Shown: one piece after another, positions 1 through 7,837 of the stretch | Position numbering within the stretch: the first letter of the stretch is position 1 | Layout: each line of letters starts with the position of its first letter | Assembly (NCBI GenBank): GCA_902779055.1 | Contig: CACZAD010000005.1 | Coordinates: 62,001-126,000, forward strand | Length of the DNA: 64,000 bases | Source: Fibrobacter succinogenes | GTDB lineage: Bacteria > Fibrobacterota > Fibrobacteria > Fibrobacterales > Fibrobacteraceae | Reading direction: 5' to 3' | Position numbers and translations under genes: made by a program | The notes under the pieces: generated by a model | Databases searched by the model: none | Told to the model about the DNA's origin: nothing | The model's input: only the letters and a program-made list of their open reading frames with translations

Positions 1-260
1 GTGCCATTGTGCATTACACGGGCTGGATGGTGAACGGCTACAAGTTCGACAGCTCTCGCGATCGTGGCCAGCCGTTTGCATTTGAACTCGGCGCTGGCAA
101 CGTGATCCGCGGTTGGGAACTCGGCGTGCAGGGCATGCTCCCCGGCGAAAAGAGAATCCTCGTGGTGCCGCCAGGCCTTGGCTACGGTAGCCGCGGCGCA
201 GGCCCGATTCCTGGTGGCGCAACGCTTCTCTTTGCTGTGGAATACCTCGGCGAAGAGTAG
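1..260 (+). CDS. FKBP-type peptidyl-prolyl cis-trans isomerase, C-terminal part (5' end outside window)
   Basis: The reading frame is open from the first bases of the window, so the gene starts upstream; only the last ~86 residues are visible. They match the core of the FKBP fold: VHYTGW near the start, then a [14 protein letters not shown] segment, VPPGLGYG, and the closing strand LLFAVEYL. These are the usual strands and loops around the FK506-type pocket. FKBP enzymes speed up proline cis-trans isomerisation during folding. The signal or partner domain that would show cytoplasmic or periplasmic location is not in the window. The gene ends in TAG and is followed by a hairpin terminator. Its upstream neighbours cannot be seen. 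Confidence 0.93.
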   Translation, partial: AIVHYTGWMVNGYKFDSSRDRGQPFAFELGAGNVIRGWELGVQGMLPGEKRILVVPPGLGYGSRGAGPIPGGATLLFAVEYLGEE

Positions 261-311
261 CGGCGAGCGCCTTCGGCGCAGTAGGCAGTAGGAAGTAGAC
301 GGTAGGAAGAC

Positions 312-340
312 GTCATCCTCGACCGTCAGGGAGGGGATCC
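312..340. repeat. Inverted copy of a 29-base intergenic repeat
   Basis: These 29 bases recur exactly, as the reverse complement, at 10169-10197. Both copies are flanked by degenerate GTAGGAAGTAG/CTACTTCCTAC low-complexity sequence, which also appears around 57003-57040. This marks a dispersed non-coding repeat family. The 261-628 gap otherwise holds only a terminator and the presumed promoter of the next gene. Confidence 0.8.
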
Positions 341-380
341 ATACGGTTCTAATTGCTCTTGTATCTTTCTTGAATATGAC

Positions 381-405
381 AAGTCCGCTGTGTGCGGACT
401 TTTTT
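381..405 (+). terminator. Rho-independent terminator after the FKBP gene
   Basis: Perfect 8-bp stem AAGTCCGC/GCGGACTT with a 5-base loop, followed by a T run. Confidence 0.85.
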
Positions 406-628
406 GTTGTTCTTAAATATAAAGAAAGATTATGGTGTTAATTTATTGACGAAAATAATATAAATTTGTAATTTTTATGCATGCTTATAAGCCTTTTGAG
501 TTGTGAACGAGTTGATGATGCCGTAGTGCATCGTAAACGTCTTTGCTACTTGTTGAGGTAGGTTCTTTTACATTCCTGGCGGTTTGTCCGTCGGGAATTT
601 TTTTTAACAATCAACCAAAGAAAAACTC

Positions 629-3397
629 ATGAAAAAAGCCAAAACACTCTTGATAAGCCTTTCGGTACTCATTGTATCGGGGATGGCTTGGGCGGACGAT
701 ATAAGTGAACTGTATATAAGCGGGGATCTGGTCATTGATAATGTTCCATTCCAGACTCCTTATACGGGTTCTCCGATTTGTCCTGAACCTGTGGTGAAGC
801 ATAACGAGAAAGTTCTTGTTGCTGGGACGGACTACACTTATACTTGCACGAACTATCTTGACGAAGAACCCGATGGCCCTGTAAGTGCCGGCAAGGCGAA
901 TGTGCTGATTACGGGTATGGGCCAGTATTCTGGTCAACTTCATCGTCCGTTCGAAATCGCTCCGAAGTCAATGAAGGATTGGGGCTTTGATCACATCAGC
1001 TATGTTTTCAACACGAATGCATGCCCGGATGTCGTCATGATGGACGGTGAAAAGCGCCTTGTGAAGGACCAGGATTATGAAGTCATTTGCCATTATGAAG
1101 GCAAGCCGCATATTGAAGTGTCAGGAATAAACAACTATACGGGTTCTTCGTATGATGCATTAAGCATTATAAGTTTGGAATTTGAATATGACCACCAGCC
1201 CACTTACACAGGTTCTCCGGTCTGTCCCGAAATTGTTGTGAATGATGTATATGGTGGGTATGTTTTTGTTGAAGGAAAAGACTATACGGTTACTTGCAAA
1301 AGCTACGATGAATCGGAAACCGATGGCCCGGTCAATGCGGGCAAGGCTTACGCCGTGATTACAGGCAAGGGCGAATATATCGGCGAAGAAGAAGTGTACT
1401 TTGAAATCGCTCCGAAGTCAATCGCGAACAAGGGCTTTGAATATGAAGATCATCCCGTCTATACGGATCCGTTTGTTTGCCCGGATGTTGTTATGATGGA
1501 TGGCGACAAGCTCCTTGTGAAGGGTCAGGATTATGAAGTCGAATGCCACATTGATTTGAAGTCGACAATTGAGGTTATCGGAATTAACAATTATACGGGT
1601 TCATCTTTCGGCCCGCTTATTTTGGAAATGCCTTTAGTGCTTTCTATCGCTATCGAAGACCTGGAATTTGAATATGCAAACCAGATTACTTACACGGGTT
1701 CTCCGGTCTGCCCTGAATTTGTGGTAAAAGATGGCAAGTATACGCTTGTTGAAGGCGAAGACTACACCGTTGCTTGCAAGAGTTATCTGGAATCGGAAAC
1801 CGATGGCCCGGTCAATGCAGGCAAGGCTTACGCCGTGATTACGGGTATGAATACGTATACTGGTGAAAAGGAACTGTACTTTGAAGTTACTCCGAAGTCA
1901 ATGAAGGATTGGGGCTTTGATCACATCAGCTATGTTTTCAACACGAATGCATGCCCGGATGTCAACATAAAGGACGGTGAAAAGCGCCTTGTGAAGGACC
2001 TGGATTATGAAGTCATTTGCCACTATGAAGACAAGCCGCATATCGAAGTGTCTGGTATCAACAATTATACGGGTTCTACGTATGATGCGTTAAGCATTAT
2101 AAGTCTGGAATTTGAATATGATCATCAGCCCACATACACGGGTTCTCCGGTCTGTCCTGAAATTGTTGTGAATGATGTAAATGGTGGGTATGTTTTTGTT
2201 GAAGGAAAAGACTATACGGTTACTTGCAAAAGCTACGATGAATCGGAAACTGATGGCCCGGTCAATGCAGGCAAGGCTTATGCCGTCATTACAGGCATAG
2301 GCGAATATATCGGCGAAGAAGAAGTGTACTTCGAAATTGCAAGGGTTACGCCTGTTGTGACGGCTCCGTCGTTGTTCTATACGGGCGAATCTCAGGAACT
2401 TGCTCTGTCGAGTACTTTTGGCACTGTTTTGTATAGCACGGACGGGGTGAATTATTCTACGGAACCTCCTACCGCGACGAATGCTGATACGTATAAGGTT
2501 ACGTTCCAAATCGAAATGGGCGATAACTGGGAAGGTGTAGAACCTCAAGTTATGGAAGTGACCATCGAACCGAGGAAAACGACTTATTCCGCTCTCGAAA
2601 TTGCTGAAGACCAGGATGGTGCATATGCGACCCTCGATGGTGTTTATAGCGGACAGGATACGATTGAAATCGAAGAAGATGTCTACGTCAAGAATGTGGC
2701 CATTGATCGCGTTTTCAAAAAGACGAGTGGCTACTCGACGTTGATGTTGCCGTTCGATATTGAAGTATCGAAGTTGAGCGGTGCTGATGGCGTTTACGAG
2801 TTCTTGAATGTCGATGTCGAAAACGCTATTGTCTATGTCAAGGATGCCACTTCGATAGAGGCCCATCATCCGTATTTGGTGAGTTTGGGTGGATCTCTTG
2901 GTGTTGAAGGCGGTGTGACAATCAAGCGTACGGTGGACGTCTCTACCGAAGACTCTCAAGGACAGTGGGTGTTCAAGGGATCCTATGGGTACAAGAAATG
3001 GAAGGAAGACGATGAAGAGCTGGGTTTCGCCTATGGATTTGCAGGAGAAGATAAGAATGGCGCATCGATCGGCAATTTTGTGAGGATTGGTGCCGGTGCA
3101 ACCATCAAGCCTTACCGTGCATACCTCGTCTATGTTCCGACGAAGGCCCAGATGGCAAGATACAATTATACAAGCCCGATTTACTTGTCTAACAGCAATG
3201 TCGTTAAGCCGGAGCTGCCTAAGAGCATGACTGTTGTCCGCGTCGAAGACGAACAACACACCACCGTCATTGGCCACTTCAACACGCGTAGCGGTGAATT
3301 TAAGATGAAACGCGATTTCGATGTGATGGGCCGCCGCTTGAATGCCAAGCCGAGAAATCATAAGGCCTATTACGGCAAGAAAGAATTAAAAAAGTAA
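629..3397 (+). CDS. Large secreted protein with MBG-like Ig repeats and a Fibrobacter C-terminal tail
   Basis: 922 residues. It starts with a clear signal peptide (MKKAKTLLISLSVLIVSGMAWA). Residues ~23-560 are tandem beta-sandwich-like repeats of two alternating types. One type carries YTGSPVCPE and YTVTCKSY, giving a conserved cysteine pair per repeat; the other carries CPDVVMMDGEKRLVK and GINNYTGS. They resemble the MBG-type Ig-like repeats of bacterial surface proteins. The rest (~590-880) is of unknown fold. The last ~45 residues are basic and contain FDVMGRRL and AYYGKK, resembling C-terminal sorting tails of type IX-like secretion. Repeat sequence is conserved at DNA level, showing recent internal duplication. 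A 47-codon gene follows 17 bases downstream. A surface or adhesive role is inference from architecture; no catalytic motif is seen. Confidence 0.75.
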   Translation: MKKAKTLLISLSVLIVSGMAWADDISELYISGDLVIDNVPFQTPYTGSPICPEPVVKHNEKVLVAGTDYTYTCTNYLDEEPDGPVSAGKANVLITGMGQYSGQLHRPFEIAPKSMKDWGFDHISYVFNTNACPDVVMMDGEKRLVKDQDYEVICHYEGKPHIEVSGINNYTGSSYDALSIISLEFEYDHQPTYTGSPVCPEIVVNDVYGGYVFVEGKDYTVTCKSYDESETDGPVNAGKAYAVITGKGEYIGEEEVYFEIAPKSIANKGFEYEDHPVYTDPFVCPDVVMMDGDKLLVKGQDYEVECHIDLKSTIEVIGINNYTGSSFGPLILEMPLVLSIAIEDLEFEYANQITYTGSPVCPEFVVKDGKYTLVEGEDYTVACKSYLESETDGPVNAGKAYAVITGMNTYTGEKELYFEVTPKSMKDWGFDHISYVFNTNACPDVNIKDGEKRLVKDLDYEVICHYEDKPHIEVSGINNYTGSTYDALSIISLEFEYDHQPTYTGSPVCPEIVVNDVNGGYVFVEGKDYTVTCKSYDESETDGPVNAGKAYAVITGIGEYIGEEEVYFEIARVTPVVTAPSLFYTGESQELALSSTFGTVLYSTDGVNYSTEPPTATNADTYKVTFQIEMGDNWEGVEPQVMEVTIEPRKTTYSALEIAEDQDGAYATLDGVYSGQDTIEIEEDVYVKNVAIDRVFKKTSGYSTLMLPFDIEVSKLSGADGVYEFLNVDVENAIVYVKDATSIEAHHPYLVSLGGSLGVEGGVTIKRTVDVSTEDSQGQWVFKGSYGYKKWKEDDEELGFAYGFAGEDKNGASIGNFVRIGAGATIKPYRAYLVYVPTKAQMARYNYTSPIYLSNSNVVKPELPKSMTVVRVEDEQHTTVIGHFNTRSGEFKMKRDFDVMGRRLNAKPRNHKAYYGKKELKK
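961..2335 (+). repeat. Internal direct repeat, ~445 bp, offset 930 bp (961-1405 and 1891-2335)
   Basis: The stretch beginning TCCGAAGTCAATGAAGGATT at 961 recurs at 1891. The match stays close through the segments at 1201 and 2131, with the same 930-base offset and only scattered substitutions. It spans two protein repeats, so one block of Ig-like domains was duplicated recently. Confidence 0.85.
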
Positions 3398-3414
3398 GCA
3401 TAAAAGGATTTATC

Positions 3415-3558
3415 ATGAAAAACGAATTGGAACAAAAGAAAAACTATATCGCCCCGAAGATGGAGGTGATTTATATGGAACACGAGGCTGATCTGCTTGT
3501 TAATAGCACGGAAGATCCTCAAGAATCTTGTGACGGTTATTGCGGAGATCTCGATTAA
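3415..3558 (+). CDS. 47-residue peptide with C-terminal cysteine pair, function unknown
   Basis: ATG at 3415 follows an AAAGGA Shine-Dalgarno and lies 17 bases after the large repeat protein, suggesting co-transcription. The product begins MKNELEQKKNYIAPKMEVIY, continues with EHEADLLVNS, and ends in CDGYCGDLD. The N-terminal half has the pattern KxYIxPxMEVxxxExxxDLL. I recall this pattern in many short peptides of Bacteroidetes and Fibrobacter, where its role is not established. The conserved-looking leader followed by a short Cys/Gly/Asp tail would fit a ribosomally made precursor peptide. No maturase, protease or peptide exporter gene is visible nearby, so that remains speculation. It is followed directly by a terminator, supporting a real transcription unit. 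Confidence 0.65.
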   Translation: MKNELEQKKNYIAPKMEVIYMEHEADLLVNSTEDPQESCDGYCGDLD

Positions 3559-3582
3559 ATTCCGCTATTGAAATGCAACTTT

Positions 3583-3616
3583 AAAAGCACTCTGCTTCGG
3601 CAGGGTGCTTTTTTGT
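3583..3616 (+). terminator. Rho-independent terminator after the 47-codon gene
   Basis: Stem AAGCACTCTGC/GCAGGGTGCTT (one G-T pair) with a TTCG tetraloop, then a T run. Confidence 0.9.
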
Positions 3617-3713
3617 ATAAAACTTGTTTATATATGCATTTGTCTTGACAGACAAGCTTTTGCGGAAGGCCCTGTTTTTTTATATTGATACTGTTGGAAT
3701 AAGAGGATATTGA

Positions 3714-5480
3714 ATGAACTTTTTTACTTCTGCCATAAGGTTTTCGTCCGTTGCCTTTCTTGCGGTTTCCTTGCTCGCTTCATGCGGTGGGGATTCTGGT
3801 TCGGGCCCGGATGCCGATGATGACGACGGAAAGTCGTCTTCTATAGAATCTCCGGAAAAGGACGGCTCCAGTTCGTCCAAAAAGAAATCATCCAGTTCCA
3901 GCAAAAAGTCGAGTTCTTCGTCAAAGGTCTCCTCGAGTTCGAACGGCAAGGCCGGTTCCTCTTCAAGTGGAAAGTCTTCGTCTAGCGGCAAATCGTCGTC
4001 GAGTGGTAAAAGTTCATCGTCCAGCGCAAAGTCCTCTTCGTCTTCTGCTAAATCGTCATCGTCTGCCAAGTCGTCTTCGTCAAAGGCGAAGTCGAGTTCT
4101 TCGGAAGCTTTGGACTGGAGCATCTCGAAAGAGGCTTACCTGAATCCGGGCGTTGTTTATGGGCAGCTGACGGATTTGCGCGACAACAAGGTCTACAAGA
4201 CGGTCAACGTGCGTGGGCAGGTCTGGATGGCCGAGAACCTGAACTATGCCGATAGCGTGGCGACTCCCAGTCTAAAGGGGCGTTCGTGGTGCTATGGAAA
4301 TGTCGATAAGAATTGCGATGTGGCCGGGCGCCTTTACACTTGGGCCGCTGCAATTGATTCTGTAGGCTTGCTTCATGATGCCGAAAACCCGCAGCTCTGT
4401 GGCGACGGGAGAGACTGCTTCATGTCGGACGTGGTTCAAGGTGTTTGTCCGGAAGGCTGGCACTTGCCGAATAAAAATGAGTGGGATGACTTGAAGAATT
4501 CCTTTGCAAAGGAACTGCTCTCTTCTGTAAAGCCGGCAGTGGAAATGATGCCTACAGTCGGGTGGACCCTTGCAAAAAAGACCATTGAATCTTATTCGTA
4601 CTGGAACCGTAGCGGGTTCTCTGCTATTCCGGCTGGGTATATGTATCTTGACGATGATGGTGAAGTCGGTTTTTATAGGTCCGGCCGTCAAACCCTTTTT
4701 TGGTCGTCGACACAAGCGCACGATATAAGGAATGCTTACAAACTCGCTTTGTATGACGACATCGATCCTCCTAGTATTTCGGGTGCAAGAAGAATGGGTG
4801 GATATTCCGTTCGCTGCATCAAGAACGGAACCTATACGAAGGCTCCGAGCTGGACTGTGCCCAAGGAACATCAATTCAATCCATCTGTAGAATATGGGGA
4901 ACTGGTCGATAAGCGTGATGGCCATGTCTACAAGACCGTCATGATTGGCGAGCAGAACTGGATGGCCGAGAACCTCAATTATGTACCCGATGTTGGTGGA
5001 AGTTTGTGCTATGGAGATGATTCTCTGCATTGCAACAAGGCTGGCCGCCTGTATACTATGAAGGCCGCGCTGGGATGTACGTCTGATGACAAGTCCTGCG
5101 GCTTTAATAGCAAGGTTTGCCCGACTGGATGGCGCGTGCCGTCGAAGACGGACTGGAATACATTGCTCGATGCTGTGGGCGGAATCGATAATGCTGCAGA
5201 GGCTTTGCAGTCGAGAGTTGGCTGGTACAGTGATGATGAAAGGCTGGATGAATACGGGTTCTCCATGATCAGCACTGGATATTCGGAGGGCATTAGCTAT
5301 GGAGCCAAGGATTTTGGATCCAGGTCCGGTTTCTGGGTGGCGACCGTCGATAAGTGCTATGCTAGGAGCGATTATGTATGCGGTGTGATCCTGGTGACGT
5401 ATTCCGGGTCGCAAAAGTTCTCCTATAGCTATGGATCTAGTGAACTGCACCCCATCCGTTGCGTCCAATATGCGAAATAG
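3714..5480 (+). CDS. Lipoprotein with Ser-rich linker and two FISUMP domains
   Basis: 588 residues. The signal peptide ends in a lipobox (VSLLASC), placing the lipidated cysteine at residue 24. Residues ~35-135 are a low-complexity Ser/Lys linker built of SSSS blocks, typical of Fibrobacter surface proteins. Two copies of the Fibrobacter succinogenes major paralogous (FISUMP, TIGR02145) domain follow. Each opens with a DxRDxxVYKTVxxxxQxWMAENLNY motif (residues ~155-190 and ~400-430), then a C-Y-G turn, GRLYTWAAA or GRLYTMKAA, and CPxGWxxP, and ends in RCI/RCV. The domain is expanded in Fibrobacter, Bacteroidetes and others; its role is unknown but surface display is expected. A monocistronic unit is likely, because hairpins or gaps flank it. 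Confidence 0.9.
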   Translation: MNFFTSAIRFSSVAFLAVSLLASCGGDSGSGPDADDDDGKSSSIESPEKDGSSSSKKKSSSSSKKSSSSSKVSSSSNGKAGSSSSGKSSSSGKSSSSGKSSSSSAKSSSSSAKSSSSAKSSSSKAKSSSSEALDWSISKEAYLNPGVVYGQLTDLRDNKVYKTVNVRGQVWMAENLNYADSVATPSLKGRSWCYGNVDKNCDVAGRLYTWAAAIDSVGLLHDAENPQLCGDGRDCFMSDVVQGVCPEGWHLPNKNEWDDLKNSFAKELLSSVKPAVEMMPTVGWTLAKKTIESYSYWNRSGFSAIPAGYMYLDDDGEVGFYRSGRQTLFWSSTQAHDIRNAYKLALYDDIDPPSISGARRMGGYSVRCIKNGTYTKAPSWTVPKEHQFNPSVEYGELVDKRDGHVYKTVMIGEQNWMAENLNYVPDVGGSLCYGDDSLHCNKAGRLYTMKAALGCTSDDKSCGFNSKVCPTGWRVPSKTDWNTLLDAVGGIDNAAEALQSRVGWYSDDERLDEYGFSMISTGYSEGISYGAKDFGSRSGFWVATVDKCYARSDYVCGVILVTYSGSQKFSYSYGSSELHPIRCVQYAK

Positions 5481-5519
5481 CCCGCAGATGCAGGCCTGAA
5501 GGCCCCTTGAAATCTCCCG

Positions 5520-5585
5520 TTGACAAAATATCCATACCAAATGTTTACATTGTAGGGTCACCGGGTGCGGTTTTAAATATTTTAA
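5520..5585 (+). promoter_or_regulatory. Island operator box and -10 element of the TIGR02147 operon
   Basis: Box TTGACAAAATATCCAT at 5520-5535 matches the box found before the hemicellulase genes (one deviation in the GTC half). TATTTTAA starts at 5578, 43 bases after the box end, exactly the spacing seen elsewhere. Transcription would then start within a few bases of the ATG at 5592, so the message would be nearly leaderless. Confidence 0.7.
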
Positions 5586-5591
5586 ACATTG

Positions 5592-6458
5592 ATGGTTACT
5601 TTTTCTGACATAGCGGACTACCGCGACTTCTTGAAGGACTTCTACGACAGGCGCAAGGTCGAGATGCCCTTCTACAGCTACCGCATGATGGGCGATAAGC
5701 TAGGGCTCGACTCCAGCTATCTCTATCGCGTATTGCAAAAAAAGCAGCATCTGCCTGCTCATGCATTACCTGCGGCAAAGGAAATCCTTGCGCTGTCTGG
5801 TCGCGAGGCCGAATACTTCGACCTGCTCTATTCTGCTGCTGTCAGCAAGGATAAGACGAAACGCGAAGAACTTATGGCTAAGGCCTTGTCGCTACGCGAC
5901 GTGGAACGCCATTCGTTACAGGCTGCCGAACTTAAACTCCTCGAAAACTGGTGGATTCCTGCGGTACGCGCCTACCTGGAATTGAACGGTGGTGTGGTGA
6001 ACATCAAACGCATCGCCAAGGACATCTGTCCGCCGATTACGGAGGAACAGGCTCTCGAAGCCATTGAAACTTTGAAGGAAGTCGGTCTCGTCAAGAAGCT
6101 TGCATCGGGCAAGCTCGCGTTGACCGAAGCCCACTTGACCGTCGGGGGTGCCGAAAAGGCAAAGGCTGTGCGCAATTTCCAGCGCCAGGTCTTAAAGCTT
6201 GCAAGCGATGCGCTTGACAATGTCCCTGTCGACGAACGCAATATTTCTACACTGACTCTATCTGTGGACCAGTCCTGCTTTGAGGATCTGGGCGACATGT
6301 TGAGGGAATTTCGCCGCTTAGTCCAAAAAAGAGTTGACGGAGCCAAGAATCCTGATCGTGTTATGCAGCTTTCTATGGCGTTTTATCCTGTAGCCCGTAA
6401 AGGAGGGGCGTCGGAAAATACTATAATAGTAGGGGAAGGTGCAGGAGATAAAAAATGA
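5592..6458 (+). CDS. TIGR02147-family putative transcriptional regulator (N-terminal HTH)
   Basis: 288 residues from ATG 5592; an in-frame TTG one codon earlier is less likely. The N-terminus (DYRDFLKDFYDRRK, then FYSYRMMGDKLGLDSSYLYRVLQ) is the hallmark of the TIGR02147 paralogous family, and its second part reads as a helix-turn-helix. The middle carries WWIPAVRAYLEL and a second winged-helix-like stretch (EEQALEAIETLKEVGLVKK), with RNFQRQVLKLASDAL after it. TIGR02147 proteins are expanded in Fibrobacter and were named from it; they are predicted DNA-binding regulators with no well-defined targets that I know of. No clear Shine-Dalgarno precedes the ATG, which fits a leaderless message from the promoter at 5578. 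The stop overlaps the next gene (ATGA), so the two are translationally coupled. The gene carries the same upstream box as the enzymes downstream, making it the best candidate regulator here. Confidence 0.88.
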   Translation: MVTFSDIADYRDFLKDFYDRRKVEMPFYSYRMMGDKLGLDSSYLYRVLQKKQHLPAHALPAAKEILALSGREAEYFDLLYSAAVSKDKTKREELMAKALSLRDVERHSLQAAELKLLENWWIPAVRAYLELNGGVVNIKRIAKDICPPITEEQALEAIETLKEVGLVKKLASGKLALTEAHLTVGGAEKAKAVRNFQRQVLKLASDALDNVPVDERNISTLTLSVDQSCFEDLGDMLREFRRLVQKRVDGAKNPDRVMQLSMAFYPVARKGGASENTIIVGEGAGDKK

Positions 6459-7687
6459 TTAAACGGGCGTGGACATATGGGTTGGCGGCGTTGGCATTGT
6501 GCAATGTCGCTTGCAATAGCGGTCGTGATACCGCAGGATCGTCGTTTGAAACTGAGAATTCAATCGCGGTGCTTGTTCAATTGGCCGATGGCACGCCTGC
6601 TGCTCGAATGAAAGTTGTTGTTCGACCCGAATCCTATTTGTCAGGTGCTTCTGACATGGATACGGACTCTCTCCTGAATAGCCAGTTGAATTTCGAGACG
6701 GACGAAAAGGGCCGTGTCGTATTGTCTGATTTTGCTTCCGGTGCCTACGTGATTGAAGCTCGCAGCGATTCGCTGAAGGGCTTTGAAAAGATTTCCTATG
6801 TCGCTTCCGATTCGACGACTCCTCTCGTGGTGAACGTTTCTGAACCGGCCAAGGTCTCTGGTCGAGTCGGACTTCCGAAGATGGTCCGCGCTGCGACTGT
6901 GGCTGTCCAGGGCTTTGACTATCAGGTCCAGACGGACTCCCTCGGCTACTTTGAATTTGAATCGCTCCCGGAAGGCGATGTGGACGTGGTTGCATTTGTC
7001 CATGTCGATACGACGTTCGTGAACGATCATGGCTTTAGCGAACAGATCAAGTCGACGCAGATTTACGGCATTCTCTCGACGAACGTCGGGGCTAAGTCCG
7101 AAGATATTTACGTCGGTGACTCCGCATACATCAAGACATACTTTGTGCTTGATGACTTCGAAGATGGCTTGGGCCAGTGGAAGGCTGCCGCTTCGATGAA
7201 CGCCTCTGTCGATTTGGATCTTGATTCTGCCGGACTTGGCCGCAAGGGCAAGGCTGCGCACTTTGTCTGTAACCGTGATTCCATTGCGGAATGGGACTGG
7301 GCGCTTATCGGTTATGAACTCGGTGGCTTTGTGGACATGAGCGATCTCGATTCCATTGTGTTCTGGGCTCGCACTTCTGAACCGTCTAGAATTTCGTTTG
7401 CCTTTGATGTATTCGTGAATGATGATTCTGTGACGAGTTCGGAAAACACCAAGTCCTGGATCCATTACGAAGCGGATACCACCTGGACGCGCTACGTCGT
7501 GATTCCGGCGGAACTGGATACTGCTGACAGCAATGGCGGCAATGTCGGTTGGGACGCTGTCAAGGACCGTGTGACGAAGCTTAGCATCTTTGGCCAGATG
7601 GGTACCGAAGTCTGGGTTGACGATATCGAGGTCTTTGGCTACGGAATCTTTGACCCTTACGCCCCACTTTCAAGGAAAAACGACTAA
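6455..7687 (+). CDS. Secreted protein/putative lipoprotein with carboxypeptidase-like and carbohydrate-binding-like domains
   Basis: 410 residues. The signal sequence is MIKRAWTYGLAALALCNVAC; Cys20 could be lipidated, but the lipobox (NVAC) is imperfect. Residues ~35-210 hold two segments resembling carboxypeptidase-regulatory or Ig-like folds (NFETDEKGRVVLSDFASGAY; QTDSLGYFEFESLPEGDVD). Residues ~232-400 look like a galactose-binding or CBM11/CIA30-type beta-sandwich: it opens VLDDFEDGLGQWK, has FVDMSDLDSIVFWAR, and closes VWVDDIEVFGYG. No catalytic motif is seen. Its start overlaps the stop of the TIGR02147 gene by 4 bases, so the pair is one operon. A carbohydrate-sensing or envelope-stress partner of the regulator is plausible, but inferred only from coupling and the binding-like domain. 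Confidence 0.75.
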   Translation: MIKRAWTYGLAALALCNVACNSGRDTAGSSFETENSIAVLVQLADGTPAARMKVVVRPESYLSGASDMDTDSLLNSQLNFETDEKGRVVLSDFASGAYVIEARSDSLKGFEKISYVASDSTTPLVVNVSEPAKVSGRVGLPKMVRAATVAVQGFDYQVQTDSLGYFEFESLPEGDVDVVAFVHVDTTFVNDHGFSEQIKSTQIYGILSTNVGAKSEDIYVGDSAYIKTYFVLDDFEDGLGQWKAAASMNASVDLDLDSAGLGRKGKAAHFVCNRDSIAEWDWALIGYELGGFVDMSDLDSIVFWARTSEPSRISFAFDVFVNDDSVTSSENTKSWIHYEADTTWTRYVVIPAELDTADSNGGNVGWDAVKDRVTKLSIFGQMGTEVWVDDIEVFGYGIFDPYAPLSRKND

Positions 7688-7699
7688 TTTTAGCCGCAT

Positions 7700-7765
7700 T
7701 TGACGTTTTGTCAATAAAACCTACGTGAATACGTAGGTTTTTTTTGTGTTTATGAGATAGATTTA
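7700..7765 (+). promoter_or_regulatory. Island operator box and -10 element of the first GH43 gene
   Basis: Box TTGACGTTTTGTCAAT at 7700-7715, containing the perfect palindrome TGAC-N5-GTCA. TAGATTTA lies at 7758-7765, 43 bases after the box end. The terminator of the preceding operon sits between box and -10. Confidence 0.75.
7717..7746 (+). terminator. Rho-independent terminator of the TIGR02147-lipoprotein operon
   Basis: Stem AAACCTACGT/ACGTAGGTTT, loop GAAT, then a T run. It begins one base after the operator box of the next gene. Confidence 0.92.
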
Positions 7766-7837
7766 TATTGTGGCTTGGGAATGGAATAATGTACAAAGGA
7801 TGGATTCACGGTGTGTGAATGTCCCTAAGGAGTGTTT

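Noticed and set aside
446..461. TTGACGAAAATAATAT before the large repeat protein, as an extra operator box
   Set aside because: It lacks the GTC half, and no TAnnTTTA element stands 43-44 bases downstream.
3640..3660. TTGTCTTGACAGACAA palindrome before the FISUMP gene
   Set aside because: The sequence differs from the island box, has no matching -10 spacing, and occurs once in the window.
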